Shown here: one piece after another, positions 22,600 to 23,615 of the stretch
How the letters are laid out: each line of letters begins with the position of its first letter
Numbering within the stretch: the first letter of the stretch is position 1
From: Methylovirgula sp.
Lineage (GTDB): Bacteria > Pseudomonadota > Alphaproteobacteria > Rhizobiales > Beijerinckiaceae
Reading direction: 5' to 3'
Assembly (NCBI GenBank): GCA_025356505.1
Contig: JANXSV010000027.1
Location: 1-23,615, forward strand
Length of the DNA stretch: 23,615 bases
Notes under the pieces: generated by a model
What the model saw: only the letters and a program-made list of their open reading frames with translations
What the model was told of the DNA's origin: nothing
The model's database searches: none
Position numbers and translations under genes: made by a program

Positions 22600-23615
22600 A
22601 TGCGGTCTTTGGATGAAATAGAGCAGGAACGTGCCGCGCGCGGCATCAGTAAAGCGGAACTCTGCCGGGTGGCCGGGATAGACAGCCATACCTTTGGCCG
22701 TGCCCTTAAAAATCACAACTCACCCAACACCCGTACATTGGCAAGCCTAAGTCGCGCACTTGATGATCTGAGCCAGATGAACACATCCGGCGTCCATCAG
22801 AACCTAAACCGGCGAAACCCACCCCAGAAAAACGCACCCCAGAGAACCCCACCCATGAACTCAGTTTCAAAAGCCGTTGAAGCCATAGCCCGCGGCGAGC
22901 TGGTCATCGTCACTGATGATGATGATCGTGAAAACGAAGGCGATCTCGTGATGGCCGCATCGCTGTGCACGCCGGAAAAAATGGCTTTTATCATCCGGAA
23001 CTGCTGCGGCATTGTATGTACACCGCTCACCGCCGACGAAGCGCGGCGACTGCACCTCGCCCCGATGGTCGCGAGCAATGATGCCCCGCTAGGCACAGCA
23101 TTCACCGTGACTGTTGACGTGAGGCACGGCCTCACCACAGGCATTTCAGCCGAGCAGCGCACAAACACCGTGCGCGCCTTGGCCAATGGCAATATGGGCG
23201 CAAATGATTTTGTGCGTCCAGGCCATATCTTTCCATTGATTGCGAAAGAGGGCGGCGTGCTGATGCGCTCCGGCCACACCGAAGCCGCCGTTGACCTGTG
23301 TAAGTTGGCTTCCGTCCCGCCCGTTGGCGTCATCTGTGAACTGGTAAACGATGACGGCACGGTGATGCGCGGTCCACAAATTTCCGACTTTGCTGTGAAA
23401 CATAATCTTGCGAAAATTTCAGTGGCGGACCTCATAGCTTACCGGCAGGCGCGCGAAAAACTCGTCGAGCGTGTGGCGACATTTCCCGTTCAGACGTCAA
23501 TCGGCGAATTGACGGGCCATGCCTTTTCAACCCGTTTTGATCCCGTGCAGCACTTTGCTTTCGTTTATGGACGCATAGGGGATGGCATCAATGTGCCGAC
23601 CCGCCTTCACCGTGC
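22600..23615 (+). CDS. ribB: HTH (XRE-type) domain fused to 3,4-dihydroxy-2-butanone 4-phosphate synthase (RibB, partial RibA-like tail), cut by window end
   Basis: The reading frame is open from ATG 22600 to the end (338 codons, incomplete at 3'). Residues 1-60 resemble an XRE helix-turn-helix domain (ISKAELCRVAGIDSHTFGRALKN). A polar, proline- and asparagine-rich linker covers 61-85. From Met86 the sequence is clear DHBP synthase: TDDDDRENEGDL (Mg/substrate motif), CCGIVCTPL, GISAEQRTNT, RPGHIFPL and RSGHTEAAVDL. From about residue 290 (VATFPVQTSIGEL...HFAFVYGRIGDG) it enters a GTP-cyclohydrolase-II-like region. RibB makes the four-carbon unit of riboflavin from ribulose 5-phosphate. GGAAA (22591-22595) precedes the first ATG. 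An internal start at 22855 is possible, which would yield RibB without the HTH. Confidence 0.85.
   Translation, partial: MRSLDEIEQERAARGISKAELCRVAGIDSHTFGRALKNHNSPNTRTLASLSRALDDLSQMNTSGVHQNLNRRNPPQKNAPQRTPPMNSVSKAVEAIARGELVIVTDDDDRENEGDLVMAASLCTPEKMAFIIRNCCGIVCTPLTADEARRLHLAPMVASNDAPLGTAFTVTVDVRHGLTTGISAEQRTNTVRALANGNMGANDFVRPGHIFPLIAKEGGVLMRSGHTEAAVDLCKLASVPPVGVICELVNDDGTVMRGPQISDFAVKHNLAKISVADLIAYRQAREKLVERVATFPVQTSIGELTGHAFSTRFDPVQHFAFVYGRIGDGINVPTRLHR

Noticed and set aside
22600..22854. A separate small HTH regulator gene before ribB
   Set aside because: There is no stop codon between the HTH and RibB parts, and they are in the same frame, so a separate gene would require a sequencing error.

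Overview
The window looks like a chromosomal housekeeping segment of an alphaproteobacterium, most likely Hyphomicrobiales (Rhizobiales). I infer this from protein families typical of that order (TIGR02301, RT0821/Lpp0805-type surface protein, the YfbR-like HD hydrolase, the dihydroorotase next to ygfZ) and from the order pdxH / surface lipoprotein / dnaJ-like / fabI / phosphoglycerate-mutase-like / aroC / ribB. There are no rRNA, tRNA, insertion-sequence or CRISPR features that I can support, and no gene-free stretch longer than 300 bases.

Layout. 46-2724 (+): pyruvate, phosphate dikinase. 2857-6082 (+): envelope genes, namely a secreted two-domain spore-coat-U/fimbrial protein, a small membrane protein, an exported SleB-type cell-wall hydrolase and an exported DUF2147 protein. 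8804-6170 (-): a tightly coupled four-gene operon, ygfZ, tag, HD hydrolase, tyrosine-phosphatase-like. 8883-10208 (+): dihydroorotase, divergent from ygfZ. 10209-10506: a repeat-rich convergent zone with 10-bp phased repeats and three 33-bp hairpin repeats that run into the 3' end of the next gene. 12901-10485 (-): pdxH, NUDIX, TIGR02301, and two hypothetical proteins. 12950-14596 (+): surface lipoprotein and DnaJ-like co-chaperone. 15444-14618 (-): a degenerate ECF sigma factor coupled to its membrane anti-sigma factor, with a perfect CtrA-type box upstream. 15641-23615 (+): fabI, a histidine phosphatase, a 1338-residue Pls/PosA-type nonribosomal peptide synthetase, aroC and, cut by the window edge, ribB(A).

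The most unusual items are: (1) the ribB(A) reading frame, which is open without a stop from an upstream XRE-type helix-turn-helix domain, giving a predicted DNA-binding/riboflavin-synthesis fusion; (2) a free-standing Pls/PosA-type NRPS (adenylation-carrier domains plus a triplicated membrane/left-handed-beta-helix module) sitting inside a fatty-acid/aromatic/riboflavin housekeeping block; (3) the 33-bp tandem array, each copy of which repeats, in frame, the C-terminal codons, stop codon and stop-codon hairpin of the adjacent gene; and (4) the CtrA-like box and a 16-bp perfect palindrome in the shared fabI / sigma-factor intergenic region.

Functional reading. The right half supplies fatty acids (fabI), chorismate (aroC), riboflavin precursor (ribB) and PLP (pdxH). 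The left half has carbon metabolism (PPDK), pyrimidine synthesis and cell-envelope proteins. The ygfZ-tag-HD-phosphatase operon suggests damage control or nucleotide/cofactor hygiene. Assignments are from reading motifs by eye; no database searches were possible.
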